Positions 24,534 to 37,670 of a stretch of 64,000 nt of DNA are shown here, in pieces. The first letter of the stretch is position 1; every line of letters begins with the position of its first letter. The notes below the pieces were generated by a model. The model worked only from the letters and a program-made list of their open reading frames with translations. It was not told where the DNA came from and ran no database searches. Origin of the DNA: Coleophoma eucalyptorum (Eukaryota > Ascomycota > Leotiomycetes > Helotiales > Dermateaceae); assembly GCA_026120035.1 (NCBI GenBank), contig JALRME010000054.1, positions 87,103-151,102 of the forward strand. Reading direction: 5' to 3'. Position numbers and translations under genes: made by a program.

Positions 24534-25778
24534 GTATGTTTATTCTATCCTGTGATGGCAAGTGCCGACTCTTAAGAAAGGTGACACATTAACAGCTCGA
24601 ACTGAGCTGGCCCTCAGAGGCACCGAGGTTCTTGGACAGAATAAATAAGATGCCAACAGTTTTACCCTTCTTTGGAACGCGTTCAACGCACTGAAGTATG
24701 CTTATAAGGTGGAGACTACCATTACTGCAGCCGCGATGACTTGGTTTGGGTTGGGGAAAAGTGCTAGTAGGGGATTAGAAGTGTTCTTTAGGCCGCATAT
24801 GCTAGTGCAAATAACTCGCTGGCTTTGATAGCCACTTTGTTACGAGAGAGACATAGAATAGCGCGATGACTTTTGCGTGAGGTTCTTTTTTTGTTGATTG
24901 TGTAACACCACCTACGCTTCGGGATTTGGTTCCGACAACCACATCAGTTCGAACCAAGCTTTTGGCTTACAGGCCTCGTAATCCCTGTCGAAGAAGGAGA
25001 GCAGAGGCAAATGCTAAGTTTGGCATCAGATGCAGTGAGACCAAGCATGCTGACAGGACGACGCAGATGGATGTGGTATCTGCAAGCCCTGCGGCTATGG
25101 GTGTCGACGGATGATGAACCTGAGCAATGCCGGAAGTAAAGTAGGCCACCACGCGATGTTGCATCATGCTGTGTGGGCCATGGGTGAAGAAAAGCATATG
25201 ATTCCGTCTGGGCGCCAACCACTTCCATATTACTTGCTCTCTGGTTGCAGGAGCAGTCGCTGAGGGGGAGCCGGGCGATAGCAGGTAGCAGGTGGGCTGG
25301 TAGGGGAGCAGGGAGGAGAGAAGCGAAGCTCTTGACCGGCCCTCTCCACGAGTTGACAGGCCCTCTCGGCACTTTGATTGGCGAGTTGTCGTGCAGCTCT
25401 TCTGCAACTCAGCGCTTACAACTCTTCCCTCATGCCTCCTCATTGGCCTCAGCTGCTTTGCTGCTTTCCAACGATGCGGGTGTCGTGCTGTATGCTGTGT
25501 GCCGTGTGCTGACCTGACCACCCCTCATGGTGGTCGTGGCCCGCAATGGCCATATTAAGAGAAAGAGGTCCCTATCTTCGCGCCTCCTCATTTTCTATGT
25601 TGTGTTGTGTTGTGTTGTGTAGTCGACAGCACCACTCCCACGACAGCTAGTAATTGGAAGCACTCCTGCTCCCATCACAATTCGGAACCCCACGGGCTGC
25701 GACCGACGAGAGAGCTTCACGATTCTGCTTACGACATAATTCAAGCCTGGCGCTTTGTTCTTCCAAACCTCCGACACA
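24534..25778. other. Intergenic region, no gene seen
   Basis: Holds the promoter and leader of the MARVEL-like gene. A pentamer array (TGTTG repeated about five times) lies at 25598-25620 in what is probably transcribed leader. Two overlapping minus-strand frames at 24944-25521 have Arg/Ser/Pro composition typical of shadows. Confidence 0.45.
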
Positions 25779-26657
25779 ATGCATATGCCATATCTCTCAA
25801 GGAGATGGAAGTGGCCTAAAGTGTTGATAATCCTATTCGTACTGGAGCTGGGAGGTACTGTTGCGGCTTTGGCACTGTTTGGCATTGCAACCCCCAACCT
25901 GTTTCGCACAAAACTCTGGGAGGTCGGCTACGAGTATGGCTTCAACTCGAGTCCCCTCCAGGTTCTATATGCGTATGCAAACTACCGACCAATCCCAAAG
26001 ATTCCTTTTGTTTGGTCCAAAGCGTAAGTCTACATCCGAACCTGCGAGCTACTGGTAGCTAAAATCGGCGCAGTCTGACAGATTTTAATGTTGCAATTTC
26101 CGTACTTTCCATGTTCATCATGCTGGTGAAAGTCGTGATGTTTATTTTGCATATCTGGTATCCCCTTTTGGGCACAATCGTTAATGCCGCTCTCGTTGCA
26201 ATGTGGATAGTCAGTGTATATGGTCAAGCTGGGCCTGATTATTCAGATCCGAAATACCCCAGCAAGGTTGCTTGGTACGTGAGTAAGAGTTGTGTCTACG
26301 CCAAACCCTCTGGTAACGAGCACTACTGCCTGCTGGCGAAAGGAACTTTTGCAACAACGGTCATCATGATGTAAGTTCTTGAGGCATTCCAGTAATCAAT
26401 GGGGCTGATCCAACTCTAGGATAATTTTCTTCTTCAATTTGGTTCTTGGTATCTGGTCTCTTATTCCATCACGAGGCGAACGAGCAACAGCGAGGTTACA
26501 GGTCGATGATATGCAAAAGGGATCCCCAACATCAGCGTACAGTGGTCAGGAGTGGGAGATGAAGGGACTACGAGCCACGCCGAAAACACCCTATACACCC
26601 CGAACTTTGGCATTCAATACATTGGATCGTCGGTTGCCCTTGCGGCAGGGCGACTGA
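25779..26657 (+). CDS. Four-TM MARVEL-like membrane protein (259 aa, 3 exons)
   Basis: Exons are 25779-26023, 26074-26370 and 26420-26657; both junctions are phase 2 and agree. I start at the first ATG after the leader (ACAATGCATATG). Four hydrophobic segments are evident: about 14-37 (VLIILFVLELGGTVAALALF), about 86-108 (ISVLSMFIMLVKVVMFIL), about 112-133 (LLGTIVNAALVAMWIVSVYG) and about 172-195 (IIFFFNLVLGIW). The loop between TM3 and TM4 has P-D-Y-S-D and two cysteines (K-S-C-V-Y and Y-C-L-L). This layout is that of fungal MARVEL-like proteins of the plasma membrane or eisosome; the call rests on topology, not on a diagnostic motif. The C-terminal tail is cytosolic and Thr/Pro-rich, with TPKTPYTPRT as possible kinase sites. 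Confidence 0.85.
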
Positions 26658-28063
26658 AAAGGATGGATTGAGTCGAAAAGACATGGCGTTTGAGTCAAAC
26701 CAGTTCTTAATTTAAAGGTCTCATTCTTGATGGCAATGGACGGTAGCTATTATTGGTCTAAAATTCATTCTCTCAACCAGCGCTCTGCAAATACCCCCAG
26801 CGTACAGCTAATTGTTGTGACTTTGATTCATCGAGTTGTTTGCACAGTCAGCCCCAGCCTAGAATGGTGGAGTGCAAACGTAGGAAGTTCCGCAACGGGC
26901 AGTGGATAAAGCCTTCCTGCTTTTCACCAAGAACAAAAGCGAAACTGACATATTAAATATCTTTTGACTTCTTTCATCCTATCACCGTAAGGTACCACAC
27001 ACTGAGATCGTGACTAGTGCAGCCAGAAAGCCGGAAATCAAGTCCGCCGCGTGATGTCCGGGTTTTGGTGTAAAGTCTTCGTCCTCGCGTGCGCTTTCCC
27101 TGGAATTGGTCCGTTCTTCATCTTTGTCTTTCTCCCCAGCAGTGTTGTTATTGTTGTCGATATCTACCTCCATGCTATCGATGGTGGCCACATGCCATTC
27201 CGACCGTGAGCACATTTAGCTGCCTTAGTCCCAAGCAAAGTATACCGTACTTAAAGCAAGGCAAACAAGGCGCGCCTGACCTTACCTATACCTTCTCTAT
27301 ACTCTACTACTTATATCCGGGTCTCTCTCGGTTTATTTGTATATTTCCTGCTGCTTGCACAAAAGACCCTCAATAAACTTTATTATTGCGATCGTAGAGA
27401 TCATCTCGCCCCTAGCGCAAATTCTTGCCACACCAGAGGCTTTTTGGATTCCTCGCTACCTACATACCTTCGCTGTTTTGTCGTGGGATGCCAGGTGCTT
27501 TCACAGTCAAACTTATCTTCGAAAGCTGCATCTGCGGCTTTGTTTGTGTTGCTCAATATTCTCGAGAGTTGTACGGCCTTAGTATGTCCAGAATTGACCG
27601 TTAAAGATCCCCTGCTACCGAATTTGGACAGCTTGAGTGATTCTTCGACATTGATCATAGTGATTAATTATCCTACAGCGCAGCTCAGCAACCCCACTTC
27701 CCCAGGGCTCGCCCCCCTGATTCGCGTCGCCGGCACTGACTCAAACACCGCATTCTCCAAATTTCCCATGTTCCTGTCGCACTTGAGAACAAGACAGCAG
27801 CACTCGTGCAGTCCATCTTGAGGACTGCATATTGGTTGTCCTTATTTCACCCCAGCATATCATCATTATCCTCGTTATCGACGCTGCATACTGCAACAAG
27901 TAACAGCTACTTTATCTTGCCTCGGCGCCGGCAATAGTTCTAGTTGATCAGCTGTGTGTGGCTTGACAACTACCCACCAGCCCAGCGCCAGGACGCCCAC
28001 GTCACGAAACCGTGCACATCTGCCACCGGGGCTCTCTCCAGCCTTTTCCGAAGGTGCTTTTTC
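26658..28063. other. Intergenic region and promoter of the histidine kinase gene
   Basis: No supported gene. A minus-strand frame at 26982-27215 encodes an acidic peptide with a hydrophobic end, but nothing else supports it. An open frame runs into the kinase gene from 27944 without an ATG. Confidence 0.45.
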
Positions 28064-31000
28064 ATGTCTACGAAGCCTGAGGTCAAGTCAATATTTACCG
28101 CTCAACAGAGCATAACCAATCATCAAGAACGAGATCCGCGCACCACGCCGTCTTGCTCGCCGCTACAACATTCAGCAAGCGCCGACGCTGAGAGACCGCG
28201 CAGTCTCTCTGATATATGGGGTGAAGGCGAGACTGGTGCTGAAGCCCTATCACAAGCTGGGCAACGGGCGGCATTCTTGCGAGCTCTAAGAGAGCAAGAC
28301 ATCTGCGATCAAGCTGCGATCCATGACTCTATTGCGGCGACATCGACGACCGATGCTAAGTACAGTCCCAAGAGTAACCCGACCTTCCGCAGACCTCTCT
28401 TCCCACCTCCTCAAACCGTAATTTCACCACCGCCGCTGACATTGAAGTCTGCAACGAATGCCTCGAAACGCTTACGGTCCGGTGATACAGCGCTGAAGAA
28501 AGGGAGTCTAGGCCCCGAGCCACTGAGGAAGAGGCCAAAACTGAGAACACAGCGCTCTATCGATCCTGAGAATTATCCTCCTGGGTTTGCGAGAGCCTTT
28601 AATCAACCGCAATCTCCCCTTTTCTTCTCGCATAGTCCACGACAGAGACCGAACCTTCCACCCAGCTTTTCGAGTGAAGAGGCTGCGGATATGTTGAACA
28701 AGGCACGAGACGATGTATCAGGCACCGTAACTCTGAAACTGGCTCGAGGAAGTGTTTCTCAGGCAAGCCCTCCTCGTTCGACAAGTACGCCAGGTAGTTG
28801 GGCATCTGTAGAAAGGAATAGCATGCCGCGAACTCCGAACACGCGTGGAGCAAAGTCCGGATGGCAGGTATTAGGAAGTGTTGGCGTTATCGAACTCTTG
28901 GAGCAAGATGAAAGGCCGACATTTATTGTAGATGTGGCCAATCCCACCAATTTCAGCCCAGGTGGACCTCTACAGATTGTCTTTGCAAATGCTGCGCTTC
29001 GTGCATACGATTCAATCCTTGAGATGGTGACCGGCAGAACGGATTTGGAGAGCCCGGTTGTTGCCGTAACCAATGATTTCCCAGAGTTTAAGTCCTGGGC
29101 ATTGAGTTTCGTCAGGGATAATGAGAGTCTAGATGTCTGCTTGCCGTCATTCTTATATGGTGGTATTCACTGGTCTTGTTCAACACTTCGAAAACGCCTG
29201 AGATTGATCAGTGCATCTCCTTCCTCTACAACGACTGCTGTCGGTATGCTTTCAACTCTTTCTTGTTCATTCTTTTTCGTATCTTCCATACTAGGAAGTG
29301 ACCTGACCTAATTGTAGGCTCTTCTGTGGGCGCCATAAGCAATTATTCTGTTGCAAGCGAGCGACCTCGTGAACCAACCTCTTTGGATAGCATCACCAGT
29401 TCTCCACCTATCGAATCGACGGAACCTGCAGATTATTTCGGTGATGCAACCCTTCGGCTATCTAGCACAACTACAGGAGACTATCCAACCACGATGGTCG
29501 AATACCTTCCAAATCAAGCAATGCTTGCTTCACACACCGAATTTGTTGCAGACCAGATTACGCAGTCACGGCATCCCGAAAACTCCTTCGACTGGACGCG
29601 TTTGCCAAACTCCGTAGCGCTGCCTAGGCATATTCAATTTGCACGCTCGATTGATTGGGCCGCCACACCCCTAGGTCCCATAGAGAGCTGGCCCTACGAC
29701 CTCCGTGCTATGTGCAATCTAATCATGGGGTCACCAAATCCCGCAGCAATGTACTGGGGCGAGGAATACGTCGTGAGTCGCATTTCGTCCACTATTTCAC
29801 TATTGTACTTTCCCATCAAGAGGCTCTACGGCAGCGTCTGTCGAATTAGGATCATTCTTCATCATTTATACCGCGCATCACTTAATTCGTATTTCATGTG
29901 ATATTCAATTAGTCCTTACTAATACTTGAATGCTTGTTGCTCACCCCAATATTTCTTGATCCATTTCTGCCTCACGTTATTCAAGCTCTTCACGAGGTCT
30001 GTAAATTCTTCTAGATGGCTAATTAGGATATGTCTAGGCGATTTACAACGAAGCTTATATATTACTTGCAGGCCAAAAACACCCCACTTTGATGGTAATT
30101 ATAGCTCAAATGCCTATGAGGATGCTGAGCTAATACACATCAGGGCCAAAGCTACAAGGATGCCTGGAAGGAGATCTGGAATGAGGTAGAGGAAGTGTTC
30201 ACAAATGCCAAGCAATCTGGCCAGGCGACAATGAAGGACGACGATCAACTTTTTGTGAAAAGAAACGGGTTTCTCGAGGAGAGCTATTTCTCCTGGTCCA
30301 TAGTCCCTTTAATTGGCGAAGATGGGACTATCAAGGGCCTCTATAATCCTGCCTTTGTCCGTCTCGTAAATCAATGACCACTTCTTTCGCTAATACTCGT
30401 ATAGGAGAAAACCCGAAGAAAGATAGCAGAAAGACGAATGCTGACCCTGAGGGAAATCGGCGAGAAGACTGCTGCTGCTAAGGACGTTAGGAGCTTTTGG
30501 GGACAAGTTATTAAAGGCCTAGCATATAATGTAGGCCTAAAGAATCGAGAGGGAAACTTCTCCGCTAATCCTTGTTCAGGAGTACGATATACCTTTTGCT
30601 CTTCTCTATTCCGTAAACGATCTTGATCAGGATAGCGATATGAGTTCGATACACTCAGGAAGCCTTGCTCAAGCTCCCCAGTGCATATTAGAAGGTACTC
30701 TTGGCGTGCCTACAGGTCATCGGTCGACAGTCAGTCCTCTGGACCTCAAGACAAGTGATGAAGGTTTTGCTCCTTACTTGAGAGAATCAATGAAGACCGA
30801 TCGCCCGGTCCTCCTGACTGTAGAAGATGGTACTTTGCCTGAAAATCTTGTCGATGGGCTTGAAAATCGAGGGTTTGGAGATCCATGCCGCTCAGTCGTG
30901 GTATTCCCGTGTCATCCAACAACCGGCGAGTCGATTCTTGGCTTTTTGGTGATGGGAATAAATCCTCGAAGGCCTTATGATGATGACTACAACCTATTCA

Positions 31001-33555
31001 TCCAACTAACTAGTCGCCAACTCGCAACATCAATGGCAAGTGTTGTCCTTTTCGAGGAGGAGATCAAACGTGGTCAAATTGCAGCAAAGCTTGCGGCACT
31101 CGACCGCCAAGAGCTATCAAAGCAACTCGATCTCCGGACCCAAGAGGCTGTCGAGAGTGAGACTAAGTTTACTCGGATGGCTGAATTTGCCCCTGTTGGA
31201 ATGTTCATAGGTGAGAGCGGCCAGATATGTTTATTAAACCCCTACGGTCTAGTGCTAACATCTGTGGTAGCTGACTCTAAGGGCGATGTTAATTTTGCAA
31301 ACGATGCATTTTGGGAATTATCTCGACATCCTCGAAGCGAATTCAGTGCCAAAACCTGGATTGAGAGTATCAGGGATGAGGATAAAGAACAAGTTCGTAT
31401 TCTATGGCAGAAGCTGATAACGGAGAAGATAGCAATAAACCATGAATTTCGATTTAAGACCTTCTGGTCTGATAGAAACGGTAACCGCAGCGACACCTGG
31501 GTTCTTATGAGCGCATATCCAGAAAAGTATCCGAATGGAGACCTCAAAAGCGTCTTTGGTAGTATTACCAATATCTCCCAACAGAAATGGTACGTCTAGC
31601 TGTCACGAATATCCAATATCGGAGGCGTCGTTGCTAATATCTTATAGGGCTGAGGATCTGCAAAAGGTGAGCATATATCGTGATGCACATACAGCTCAAA
31701 TTATCCTAATTCATACTTTTAGCGTCGTATGGAGGAAGCGATTGAGATGAAGCGACAACAGGAGAATTTTATTGACATTACTTCGCACGTAAGGTTTCTC
31801 TGGGTTCACGGAGCTTCGTACAAACCTGCTGATGTCACACATAGGAAATGAGAAATCCCCTCAGCGCTATTCTCCAGTGAGTAAATTGAATATATTATTC
31901 TTCGCTTGGCACATGAGTTAAGCCCTTCTGACATTAAACAGATGCGCTGATGAGATATCAACAACTCTCGGGGAATTTCGCAATCAAGATCAACAGTCAA
32001 GGACAGTTGCAAAACTAGATGACATACTGGAAAGTAGCGTGGACGCTGCTCAGACAATTGCGCTATGCGCACAACACCAAAAGCGGATTGTTGATGATAT
32101 TTTGACCCTGAGCAAGCTCGATTCTGCCTTATTGTTGGTTACACCTGTCGATGTTCAGCCCGTGGCTGTTGTACAACGAGCACTGAAAATGTTTGAGGGC
32201 GAGTTGGAAACCAACGATATTGGCATTGAGTTCCGCTTAGAGCAAAACTATCTGGATCTTTCAGTTGACTGGGTCAAACTAGATCCATCTAGGCTGCTGC
32301 AGGTTCTGATTAATTTGACGACCAACGCAATCAAGTTTACTCATGCTCAGACAAAACGTACCATTATAGTCAGCATAGGCGCATCCACAGAACGACCTGG
32401 GTCTAGTGGTGACTCTGCTGTCTCCTACTTTCCCACCCGGAAACTCAGAGATGTTACCGATGATGAGACAGAATGGGGCAATGGCGAGAATATCTATTTG
32501 ACGTTCGCAGTACAGGACACAGGCCGTGGGCTAAGTGATGATGAGAAAAAGTTGCTCTTCCTCCGGTTTTCTCAAGCTTCACCAAGGACGCATGTGCAAT
32601 ATGGCGGTTCTGGATTGGGTCTGTTTATATCAAGGGAACTTACGGAGCTACAAGGTGGCGAGATTGGCGTTGCATCAGAGCGAGGTGTCGGCAGCACATT
32701 TGCCTTCTTCGTGAAGGCTAGAAGGGTCGACAACGGTGCGCAGGAAGACAACTCGATCACTAACACCCTCATCAATCTACGTAAGAATCCTTCGAACAAC
32801 TCTATGACTATTGAGAGCCGGAAAAATTCGGCAGGTAAAGATCCAAGCCATTCTGGTGCTATTGCGCATTCATCCCAAGGACCGACTTTGTTAGCAGTGG
32901 AACGACGGCCATCAGTCGATAGTAGGATGTTCAAAGTCCTTATTGTCGAAGATAATCTGGTCAATCAACGTGTTTTACAAAAGCAGTTGACAAATAGCGG
33001 GATGAAGGTCCACGTTGCAAATCACGGAGTAGAAGCGCTAGACCTCCTCAAGACCTCCAGATTCTGGAAAGGCAGGGAAGAAAATGGCATTGAATTGTCC
33101 GTCATACTCATGGATCTCGAAATGCCCATTATGGATGGCTTGACGTGCGCAAGAAGGATTCGCGAGCTTGAGGCCGAAGGCACTTTAGTTTCTCGTAAGG
33201 AAATTCGCTCGTTTTCCCCGCTCAGGTGCTTTGGTGTAGTGCATTTCCGGATCAGTTGATTATCCTTGATACATCTAGGATTCTACAGGATCGGCCCAAA
33301 CTAACTTTCTGGTATCTAGACGTCCCCATTGTGGCTGTTACAGCAAACGCGCGCCTGGAACAAATTGAAGACGCAAAGACGGCAGGAATGGTATGTTTGC
33401 CAAAAGCTTAGAGTTGAGGCCATTTCATAAACACAACTGACAATACTTAGGATGATGTGGTATCAAAGCCATTCCGTATTCCAGAACTGATACCAAAGAT
33501 TGAGGAACTGGTTGAAAAGAGTAAAGAACGGCTAAAAGAGAAATCACTCATATAA
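28064..33555 (+). CDS. Hybrid histidine kinase, PAS-GAF-PAS-HisKA-HATPase-REC (1508 aa, 13 exons)
   Basis: Soluble two-component sensor that autophosphorylates a histidine and passes phosphate to its own receiver, then to a Ypd1-type protein. Exons: 28064-29243, 29318-29772, 30038-30094, 30144-30356, 30405-30530, 30580-31210, 31271-31589, 31648-31666, 31723-31788, 31845-31876, 31942-33194, 33320-33390 and 33451-33555; all phases agree. A disordered N-terminus carries a PAS-like segment at about 300-390. A second PAS starts near 495 (IDWAATPLGP, YWGEEYV, YNEAY). A GAF-like region (about 670-840) and a third PAS (about 855-975) follow. The H-box is SHEMRNPLSAI with H1022; N-box NLTTNAIKF, G1 DTGRGL and G2 GGSGLGL follow. 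The receiver has ED near its start, D1424 in LMDLEMP, T in AVTAN and K1480 in SKPF. No transmembrane segment is seen. The stimulus is unknown, and I do not assign a Catlett group. Confidence 0.93.
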
Positions 33556-34912
33556 TAGTTCGTATTTCTGTATGGATAACGGAGTTGAGATTTGACTATG
33601 TAAATGGTATTAAGCGAGGTGGTTCACACTGTACAGGCTACTCGGCACATTTCTGCTTTACCCAGACAATTTCCTTGGGTGTCACGGTATCATAGCACGA
33701 TAGAGGCGTTGTGTACGTTTTCCAGGTTTAAGGTACGGCGTTTGGGATGTCGCTTATGGAGTTTGGAGAAGGATGAATGGCTCTTTACTGTACCCAGGCA
33801 CTGAATGTGGGCATGCTGGATGAATCAATTACGAGGCGGGGACTTTAACAGTCTTGAAAGAAAGAGAGGGGACGAAAGTCTCTTACTCCCCTAGATCGGT
33901 TTAATCAGAATGGGACTTCTTTCAATCGTTTGTGTGTTATCCCCATGAGGGTCTTAGAAACAGGCACCGTAGCCCATCGGCTATGACGTATTGGCTGTCC
34001 ATAAGCACGAGGGTAGCGACCTGGGTCCGGCGTGGTTACGTGCACGCACTCCCTCCAGGCGAATTGTTCTCAAAGCGGCTCCATTTCGGATTTGGGTCTT
34101 CGCAAACAACCTAAGTATTAACTAGTAAACAGTACAGAGGTGTTTCGGGCTCTACAGCACTCTCGGGAATAATAATGGGAGGACAGGAGATCTAATTCTC
34201 ATTAATGCGCAGGTTGACATGTCCGTAGCATTGGGACCGTCAAGCCTCACGCTCGTCGATCAAGTAATTCGGATTAGCTCCATAATAGACCTTGCTCCCT
34301 GGAAGCCCCTGTGCCTGACACACGTCACAATTAGAATCAGAAACCTCCTGTATTGAAATATCTGGCTCCCTCGTCCGGTTCCATTAACTAGTTACCTTCT
34401 CTGTTTACCGCCCATCCATATCCTACCGCTCAACAGAGGATATGCAGTGTTTAATTTGAATGTTGTTGTTGCTTCTCTTTTTTTCTGTGCGATAAGACAA
34501 TTCAACATAACCATTGATAGTGTCTTCTAATGGCATGGTTGGTCGCGACCGTGCTTTCAAAACACACGCATTATTATCAGTGCCTCACTAACTTTCATCT
34601 AGCCTCACGAGTCCAGGGGCGCCGCTCGCAACGCCGTCTCACTTTATTTACGTGACGTCGTGTTGTACTCTGCTATCTCCGAGGATCCGTGAACGCAGCC
34701 CTTTTCACTGAATTAGCTCTCCTTCGTCAGTCCTTTCACTGGGGAAAGGACATCATGAAATTGGTTTGGGGACAGGAGCACTATATTTGCATTGATTGAT
34801 CTGGTCGTCTCTGGGATGTGCGCTGGCCAATGAGCAGTAATTTCCTTTGCTTTCGACTCACATTCATAGCAGAACACATCTGCACTTCTTGTCTGTGAAA
34901 TCCCACATCAAT
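33556..34912. other. Intergenic region, no gene seen
   Basis: 3' flank of the kinase gene and promoter of the PAF acetylhydrolase gene. The open frame of the latter extends upstream to 34847 but without an ATG before 34913. Confidence 0.5.
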
Positions 34913-36763
34913 ATGCAGAAATTCCGGCGGGCGAATTCTACCGGCAATGGCCCAATTCACAGGCCCATCAGCAAGTCTCAAGATGCTCCAGCCTCCAAGC
35001 ACCCCAAATCTCGCCAACCAGCCGGGTTGCGAGAGAAGATTCTGAAGACTCCGCTGCCGTGCTACTCGGGCCCATATTCAGTTGGCTTCCTAGATATTGA
35101 AGTCCCGGTGAGAGAGCCACGGACTTTCGGGAGCATTAAAAGAAACCACAAACATCTTCTTGCGCTAGAAACTGTGCTCTTTTCTATATATTACCCGTCG
35201 GCCTTTGGAAGCGGCTCGGGGGCAAGTCCCGAGGGCGAGAAGAAATGGTCGAGGGCGACCTGGCTACCAAGACCCAGACTCGAAGTATCTAAAGGCTATG
35301 CAAAGTTTGCTGGTCTTCCTGGGACGCCAACTGCTGCCTTTTTCGCCATGACAAGCATGTTCACCAAATTACCAGCATTTCGAAATGCAAAACTGGCTCA
35401 GCACTGGCCCTCACAGCATAACTCACGAGAGGGAGGATTTAAAGTGAAAAACGAGGCAGGCCCACGACCTCCTGGTGAACCAGAAGAGCCAATTTTCCCC
35501 TTGCTCATCTTTTCCCATGGCCTCGGTGGCACCAGAACAACCTACAGTTCCGTGTGCGGCGAGTTTGCAAGCTATGGCTTTGTTGTGGTTGCCATTGAGC
35601 ATCGAGATGGGTCCGGCCCAAGGACATATGTAAACTTGCCTCAAGATCTCTCTGGAGAGTTTGAACCGATGGAGAAGGAAAAGAAGAAGAGCTATGCGAA
35701 GCTAGATTACATTTTCCCAAAGGACAATGCAAAAGATACGATGCCCGGAAACAAGCAAGGCGTGGATTCCGAACTAAGAGCTGCTCAAATTGAGTTGCGT
35801 CTTGCCGAGATTGAGGAGGCTTACCATGTTATGACTATGATACACAACGGCAACGGCGATGCAGTAGCAGCTGCAAATTTGCGGGTTGAGGGAAACGTTG
35901 GAAGTAGTTCAAGAGGTCTCACCGGCGTCGATTGGAGCTTGTGGAAAGATCGCTTCCATTTAAAGCAAGTCACGATCCTGGGGCACTCGTTCGGTTCTGC
36001 CACTGCTGTTGAGGTTCTTCGACATCATGATAGGTTTCAATTTGTTGGACAGGGCATCATATACGATATTTGGGGAGCAGCAATTCCTCCGCAAGACGAT
36101 CCTAGCCATCGAATAAATGTGCCGTTACTAGGCATTAATTCTGAAGCATTCATGTACTGGCCCGAAAACTTCGAACGGGTCATGAGCATATGCAAGGAAG
36201 CCAAAGAGCACGGTTCTCTGTGCTGGTTAATGACCGTCAGAGGCACAGTCCACATCAGTCAATCGGACTTTAGTATTCTGTATCCGCGTATATCAAGCCT
36301 GTTATTGAAAATGACGGCAGATCCTAGGAGAGCGATTGATCTTAACATCAACGCCTCTCTGGAATTTCTTAAAGAGGTCATGCCAGCTCGAATTTCAGCA
36401 ATGAATCGAGGCACAAACGAACATCTGCTTGAAGTTCGTACCCTGGATACTCTACCGGAGGAAGGCCGGCCGCCAAATGAATGGACCGCAGTAAGATTAA
36501 AGATCCCACATGAAATGCGTCTCCGCCTCACCCCCAAGTGGGTAAGGAAACACAATCGCAAGAAAGAGCTCAAAAGTGGCGGGGAAGAAAATCATGAGAT
36601 ATGGATGCACGTTGCGCCTACAAAAGAGGAGCTGGCAAGACACGGATTAAAGCCTGCAATGGAGCTTGAGAACGATCAGAATGGCGGTATGGTAGAGGTA
36701 CATGGAGATGAAGGGCGTCAAACTCATCAAGGTATCGAACAAAGGTACATGAACAGGGGATAA
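34913..36763 (+). CDS. PAF acetylhydrolase, plasma/isoform II type (616 aa, single exon)
   Basis: Serine esterase of the platelet-activating-factor acetylhydrolase II family (PF03403), an alpha/beta hydrolase that releases short or oxidised sn-2 acyl groups from phospholipids. Seen in order: a basic N-terminus (MQKFRRANSTGNG), the strand region LPCYSGPYSVGFLDIEVP, L-F-S-I-Y-Y-P, the oxyanion segment FSHGLGGTRTTYSS at about 201-214, then ASYGFVVVAIEHRDGSG. The nucleophile elbow is GHSFGSA with S359; the acid is D385 in I-Y-D-I-W, and the histidine is H447 in GTVHISQSDF. All three catalytic residues are therefore present. There is no signal peptide, so it is likely intracellular, unlike plasma PAF-AH. 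The C-terminal 120 residues after the catalytic domain are charged and without known motifs; fungal members are usually this long. No intron, in contrast to its neighbours. Confidence 0.92.
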   Translation: MQKFRRANSTGNGPIHRPISKSQDAPASKHPKSRQPAGLREKILKTPLPCYSGPYSVGFLDIEVPVREPRTFGSIKRNHKHLLALETVLFSIYYPSAFGSGSGASPEGEKKWSRATWLPRPRLEVSKGYAKFAGLPGTPTAAFFAMTSMFTKLPAFRNAKLAQHWPSQHNSREGGFKVKNEAGPRPPGEPEEPIFPLLIFSHGLGGTRTTYSSVCGEFASYGFVVVAIEHRDGSGPRTYVNLPQDLSGEFEPMEKEKKKSYAKLDYIFPKDNAKDTMPGNKQGVDSELRAAQIELRLAEIEEAYHVMTMIHNGNGDAVAAANLRVEGNVGSSSRGLTGVDWSLWKDRFHLKQVTILGHSFGSATAVEVLRHHDRFQFVGQGIIYDIWGAAIPPQDDPSHRINVPLLGINSEAFMYWPENFERVMSICKEAKEHGSLCWLMTVRGTVHISQSDFSILYPRISSLLLKMTADPRRAIDLNINASLEFLKEVMPARISAMNRGTNEHLLEVRTLDTLPEEGRPPNEWTAVRLKIPHEMRLRLTPKWVRKHNRKKELKSGGEENHEIWMHVAPTKEELARHGLKPAMELENDQNGGMVEVHGDEGRQTHQGIEQRYMNRG

Positions 36764-37670
36764 GAATCTCACCTTCCAGTGGAGCCTCGTAAATGTAGCG
36801 AAGTGAATGTGGTATCCGAGGCAGCCTTGGAAACCACTGTGGAATATCGAGAATACTGGTTAAGACAGGTAGCCAATGTGCAACCACAGGCCTGCATATA
36901 TCAGCAGTTGATTGCCATGCATCGGAAGCATAGGACTACAGATAGTACTCAGACGCTAGCTGTTTAATGATCGGCTCGTAGGACATCATCACTTGGCCAC
37001 TTTTCTTTGGACATATAGGCATATTCACCTTCATGCCCGTCTCTTTCCCAGCTCACAATCTCTGTAGTAGCAGAGCAAAGAACGATGTCCACAGAGGAGC
37101 AGCAGCGGCTGGGAGAAATCAGAGCATATCTTATGGCAATCTTTTAAGCGCTTAACATTGAGCCAGGATTCTTCGTACCGTCATCGTCGAGGGTGCGGTG
37201 GCTGGATAGATATGATGGTAGAGCATTTGCTTGCAGTCATTAGCACAGAGACACGAATCTTGAACTCAAATTTTGGCATGTGTTCCATGGAACCGCGGGA
37301 CCTGTTGCTGATTGGATCTTGAATACATATAAGGATAGACCTTGATAGACAGCCATTGGCAATATTGAAAGCAGATTATAGAGAGATCCTAGGCTACATT
37401 CACCATGCTTTTGGCAAGAGACTTAATTGGGCTTTCTGGAAAATGCGTAGGTTATCTCAAGTGGTATTAGTTTGAACCACCATACGGCCAGTCCAGAGGC
37501 TGTCCCTTAAGTAGCAGCCCAAGCAATGATTGGTGCGGAATGGAGATGCAAAGGAGGAACAAAACAAATAACGTTAACGAGGAAACATGGTCAAGGACAT
37601 GGGGCTTTACTATTTAAGTTACAGTAGCATACCCGGAACGCCCGTATTGTAGGTACAGCTACTGCAGATA

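Noticed and set aside
26982..27215. 77-codon minus frame with acidic middle and hydrophobic end
   Set aside because: Could be a tail-anchored peptide, but there is no homology, no intron and no promoter evidence.
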